Positions 59,819-64,000 of a DNA stretch of 64,000 bases are shown in pieces; position 1 is the first letter of the stretch; every line of letters begins with the position of its first letter. This DNA comes from Tretioscincus oriximinensis (lineage: Eukaryota; Chordata; Lepidosauria; Squamata; Gymnophthalmidae), in the NCBI GenBank assembly GCA_022410635.1, contig JAJVDF010000263.1, forward strand, positions 1,021,800-1,085,799, read 5' to 3'. The notes under the pieces are model-generated. The model saw only the letters and a program-made list of their open reading frames with translations. It searched no databases and had not been told where the DNA came from. The position numbers were made by a program, and so were the translations under genes.

Positions 59819-61252
59819 TTAAGCAAACTACAGGTATCGCTTTGAGATATTGGAGGATTTTTTAGCCACAAAGTAAAGTTTATGTTTTGGGAATACTTCT
59901 GACTTGGTTATCTTTGTATTTTTGTTGTACAGAGCCAAAAGAAGCTCTTTGGGAAATCCCACACATATTCCGGGATTGGGATTCCTCTGAATAAACTTTA
60001 GTTGGTCGTTATGATGTACTAACTAGATGCTTCATGCATTTCTGATCATTTTTTTGTCGTTATTATCCTGCTACAAATTATGAACTTCAGAGGTTACTAA
60101 CTGTTTAAATTGTGATATCTATATTGACATGTTATAAATTCTGAAACTAGGCTTTGTTCAGTCATTTGTACGTTTTTTGTTTATTGGGCAAACACTTTCC
60201 TTGATCTCAGCATTATATTGGTGCTGTTTCTCTGATTACAAAAACGTCCTTTTTGCAAACACATTTAATTATTAAAATGGATGCTGAGTTGTTCAAGGGT
60301 TATCTTCATCATTGGATCAGATGAATAAGAATCAAATCTGATAGCAAGCTTAATGCAAAATGTATGTTTGTGAACATCCTTCTCCAAGAGAGATAACAGA
60401 TAAAGTTCCATTTCCATCAGAACATAAAAACCACAGGAGGTAAAGTGTTCTCCTTTGAAGGAAATCTTAAACAGAGGCTAGGCAGCAATCTATCTGGGAT
60501 GTTTTAGCGATTTCATGATTCTTTGCCTCTGTAAGTGAACTGATTATTTGTGGATATTCCTATGAACAATAACAAGAGAAAAGCAAAACCAGCACAGAAG
60601 GGGAAATCTAATACATTTGCTTTAAAAAAGAAAGCTCATGAAAGCAACATTCAAGTGATACTCAAATCAGTTACCTGCTCTGGNTGCAACAGTTGACCAA
60701 CATAATATGATTTTATAATAACCAAATACCGGTAGTTCCATTTGAAATTAAAAAAAAGAATTTNATTTATAAACTGGTTTGAATCTAAGAACCATGACTA
60801 ATATATNTTTATTTTTACATCTTTGGCTATCATGCTTTGCTTACTCATGCTTAGAAGAGCTTGAACAATTTAAAAACAGAAGAAAATGCAATAAAACCAG
60901 TGATAATTATATAGTTNGAGCTTTTCTTTAAAAACATATAATCAGAAGAAAATGCCTTCAGAAGCAGAAAAGGTTTTAGTTCCTTTTTCAAAAGATGTAC
61001 CTCCAATCAAAAGGAATTCCATTCCAGTGAAAACACTTGACCAATAGCTAAGATAGATGAAAATGTTGGAAATTTAATAGTGTTTGAAAGTGTTAATAAT
61101 ATAACAGATGAAGGTTCAAAACACTGTTATCAGAAAAGAACGGATAAGAAAGGATGCATGCTAAGTTCTCAGGTTTCACATTAAGAAAACTTAATTTAAA
61201 AAGTAGTTTGCTGTACAGATTTCACTTACACTTCAGGNATTCTAAAACAAAT
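59819..61252. other. AT-rich non-coding stretch, nothing recognised
   Basis: No recognised repeat or exon pattern. Confidence 0.45.
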
Positions 61253-61494
61253 CTTAGAATGAATGTCCAGCAAAGGAGCTAGCAGCCCTTTGAGACTAAC
61301 TTGAGAAAAGTGGGTGGCATAAGCTTTCGTAGACACGTCTACTTCTNNAGATGCGTGTCTTCAGACATGTCTACGAAAACTTATGCCACCCACTTTTCTC
61401 AAGTTAGTCTCAAAGTGCTGCTAGCTCCTTTGCTGGACTTTCTACTAGACTAACANNGCTATTTCTCTGAAATTGACTACCTTAGAATGAATGT
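61253..61494. mobile_element. Fold-back retroposon with perfect 14-bp target duplication
   Basis: CTTAGAATGAATGT stands at 61253-61266 and again, unchanged, at 61481-61494. Between them, a left arm (about 61267-61342) and a right arm (about 61363-61440) are near-perfect inverted copies over some 75 bases, for example CCAGCAAAGGAGCTAGCAGC and AAAAGTGGGTGGCATAAGCT. The short loop contains the only NN. The right side continues with AGACTAACANNGCTATTTCT, a family-typical end. A 14-bp duplication fits target-primed reverse transcription rather than cut-and-paste DNA transposition. Confidence 0.82.
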
Positions 61495-62922
61495 TTGGCT
61501 TATGCACAGAAGTTTTTCCAAGTTTTGTAACAAGCATTCCAAAGTACTGGAACTAAATAAATAAATAGTTCTCAAGAGACAACAAATGAAGGAATTGCCT
61601 GCCCTGACAATTCCTTCTATAAGTGTTATATTTGTTAAGCATAATAAAAGTAATAAAATACCTATTATTTGAAAATAATTTTCACGAAAATTTCTGGAAA
61701 ATCAAAGTACAATTGCACCACTCTTTTGTGCATGTTATTAAGCTCTCTTCCTTTCTTTTTTGGTTTTGTTGCACAACAGACAACTATTACGTGATAACAT
61801 TATTTAAATTGNTAAAGGACTTAATGCTTTCTTTCATTATTGTGCAGACGGACTCCAACTATAGGATTATATCAAGATTCTTCTGTTAANTCTCTCTACT
61901 GACTTTTCCAAGTCAGAAAGGACTTTAGCTGGCTTTGACTTCATATCTTTCCTTTCCATGCCTGCTGCAGACTTCATTAAATCCATGTCACTCACTCACA
62001 TCATGCTTTTCTCCTCTCTCTGGAAAAATCTGTTTAGTAGGGCCCAGGAAACAAGAAAAATTGGGTCCTTATTGGACTCCAAGTAAAGAGGAATTGAGTT
62101 CCCACTGTATCAACAGTGTTTGGTGTGAAAGTGGTCTTTGTTCCATGACACACAGATTCCTTTCAGCTTCTGACTCTCCAGCTGCTCGGAGCTGGGCAGT
62201 GTTTTGACGGACGTAGCAAATGCAATGCAGACAGTTGTTTTAATTCTTAGCCAGTTGCTGGCATCAGTCACAAGAGCCAGAAAAATGAAGGGGAGNGGAG
62301 AATTCCAACATTTTTATTTTAGTTTGTTCAGCATAAGATCTACATTTGGAGGCTGAGCAGAAAGAGAGCCATTGGTGAGATTAAAAGATACAGAAAGTAG
62401 TGCTTTTGCAAGAAAGANAATTAGAGCAGGAATCAAAATGTTCTTCTCAAACCTATTGGAGCATGAAGGTTTGGAAGGGGAAGTAACATAAAACCTTGTG
62501 TTTGTATTCACTTTCATTTCATTCCCTTGGGTTCTTTTCCTTTTCACTTCTCTCTGTCTCATCTCTTAGCCCCAAATAGCTATATATTGAATGCCAGACC
62601 TACCCTTAAAAGTGGGGTCTTGTTGTTTTAAATCTCCATAACGTATTCTCTCTTGTAGATTTTATTTCTCCCTGTGTGAACTTCAGACATTTTAACATTT
62701 TCCATAGGCTTCGGTCAATATGGAAAGACCCTCTTCCTGGCCATTGGCCTCTGAAAGAGACAGAATTGTCAGAAGGGTCTCCTCTGAAAATCTTAAGTAA
62801 TAGGCAGGATGTAAAGGAGGAAATATTCTTTCAGGTATCTGGGTCACATGCTATTTAGAGCTTTGAATTCTATAAGAAATGAATCAGCAGACAGTATAAG
62901 TATCTGGTCTCTTCTTTGTATA
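61495..62922. other. Non-coding stretch, nothing recognised
   Basis: No repeat or exon-like signal was recognised. Confidence 0.45.
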
Positions 62923-63205
62923 AGAACATAAGAACATAAGAAGAGCCATACTGGATCAGGCCACAGGCCATCAAGTCCAGCATTCTGTGTCACACCTGGG
63001 CAGTCCGAACAGAAGAAAGCAATACTTTCCTTTGTCTGTTCTCACTTTTCTACCCAACAATTTTAAGGAGTGCCCCCTGGTCCTATTGTTGTGGGAGAGA
63101 GAAAANATTTTTTCTCTATTCACCCTGTCTATCCCATTCGTGCCAGAGTACAGTCCTGGGAAGACAAAAGTATCCTCTTTACTTCTTTCACTCAGGGATT
63201 TGAGT
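62923..63205 (-). mobile_element. CR1 LINE 3' end (TTCTTATG-tailed type) with internal deletion
   Basis: The plus strand begins AAGAACATAAGAACATAAGA, then GAGCCATACTGGATCAGGCC and CATCAAGTCCAGCATTCTGT. These are the complement of the CR1 terminus. Near 63020 it skips directly to the coding part (GTGCCCCCTGGTCC, complement of the RGHSLK-like block), so roughly 200 bases are missing compared with 59440-59815. Confidence 0.88.
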
Positions 63206-64000
63206 TTAGCCATCAAAGGCAGATATATAGTCTCATACATATATTGCCATCCAAACCATCATCACATCCCACATAATGCTTCCATGCCAAAAGCCTTGTT
63301 ATTTAATTATCAGGGACTAGTGAACCTGATCACTCACTCTTCTCTTTTGGGAATGATAAATGTGAAATATTGGTACATGTATCAACAAAAAGTAGAATCA
63401 GTCTGTTAGCAAGAACTGATAGAAACTCATCATAGCACATGACATCCCCGATACAGCTGTGATGGAAAAGAAATATGTTTTGGTGTTAGACATTGCAGAA
63501 CTGGAGAGCACAAGTGTGAATAATAAAAAGGTGTGTGTGTGTGTTGAACAAATACAGATACATAGAACTAAAATGGAACTTCAAATGCAGAAAACGTTCA
63601 AATAGGCAAGTTAATGGCCAGTTTATCCAATGACTAGTTTTGACTTTCTTGGAAAACGGAATAACAATATTTATTAATCTTTTTGTTAACTTACAAAACA
63701 AAGTACTTTTTGAATATCGCTGTTTCGATTTACAAAATAATTTACACATTCTTTGTTACTGTGCATCTTGGCTTGTGTGCCGATGTGAACGTAAATGTTT
63801 TGAGCTCATTCTGAACTCTCCTGGTTTGTTTATATTCGAAGAAGAAAAAACCGACTACAAGGAATGAAAATCTTATTCAGCCAAAACGTGTTTCATCTAA
63901 TCTCAGCTGCACTGCATTGATCTGCCATAGTGTCTCAAGGATAAGAGTATTTTTCAGAAGCAGTGAACCTTCTCAGGATAGGCATCATCTTCCTTATTTT
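63206..64000. other. AT-rich non-coding stretch, nothing recognised
   Basis: A short GT run lies at 63531-63544. No other feature was recognised up to the window end. Confidence 0.45.

Noticed and set aside
62987..63409. 140-codon frame on the plus strand
   Set aside because: It is the antisense of a CR1 3' end followed by unrelated AT-rich DNA.

Overview
This is vertebrate, most likely squamate-reptile, non-coding DNA (intergenic or a large intron). The evidence is AT-rich sequence with no CpG island, no operon-like gene packing, and a repeat mix typical of sauropsids: CR1 LINEs (both the ATTCTATG-tailed and TTCTTATG-tailed types), L2 LINEs with long 3' tails, tRNA-derived SINEs, small hAT and Harbinger-like elements, and many microsatellites. 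Species cannot be fixed from sequence alone. Single N bases are scattered throughout. They look like masked or ambiguous assembly positions, and they interrupt some reading frames.

Layout. 0-3.8 kb is mostly plain AT-rich DNA. 3.8-8.4 kb is a dense repeat nest: an L2 LINE (+) is split by a Harbinger-like element. That element carries two inverted copies of a ~200-bp palindromic-ended unit, and one unit is split by a fairly young CR1 (-). The L2 tail plus flank is duplicated 3.6 kb upstream, and another L2 tail lies inverted just downstream. 11.5-12.4 kb holds an LTR-like block. 12.6, 13.6, 14.6, 18.1 and 19.8 kb carry a 71-bp palindromic MITE, a tRNA-SINE, a fold-back repeat, a 180-bp Harbinger-like MITE and a composite SINE. 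23-29.6 kb contains CR1 copies, including one (-) of about 2 kb that reaches the endonuclease domain. 30.5-31.3 kb has a compound microsatellite and a hAT element with an 8-bp target duplication. 33.3-33.8 kb is a short tandem satellite-like array next to a perfect 26-bp palindrome containing two octamer motifs. 35.5-39.6 kb has two SINE copies sharing a nearly identical 3' flank. 42-45.8 kb carries two more elements with the GGCTGC-type ends, a plus-strand SINE and a second 71-bp MITE. 46-64 kb is mostly plain DNA with a 139-bp duplicated block, further CR1 copies and two strong fold-back repeats.

Coding content. No host protein-coding gene is convincingly present. The only candidate is a possible terminal exon at 48.2 kb (+): splice acceptor, about 52 codons, stop, and AATAAA about 175 bases later. 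I do not recognise its product. All other protein similarity is to reverse transcriptase/endonuclease of LINEs, all visibly broken.

No new multi-gene system is visible. The most unusual signals are structural: (1) the four-layer repeat nest, (2) a fold-back repeat family, one member of which has a perfect 14-bp target duplication, and (3) a ~145-bp block that is about 99% identical between two loci whose adjoining SINE bodies are only about 91% identical.
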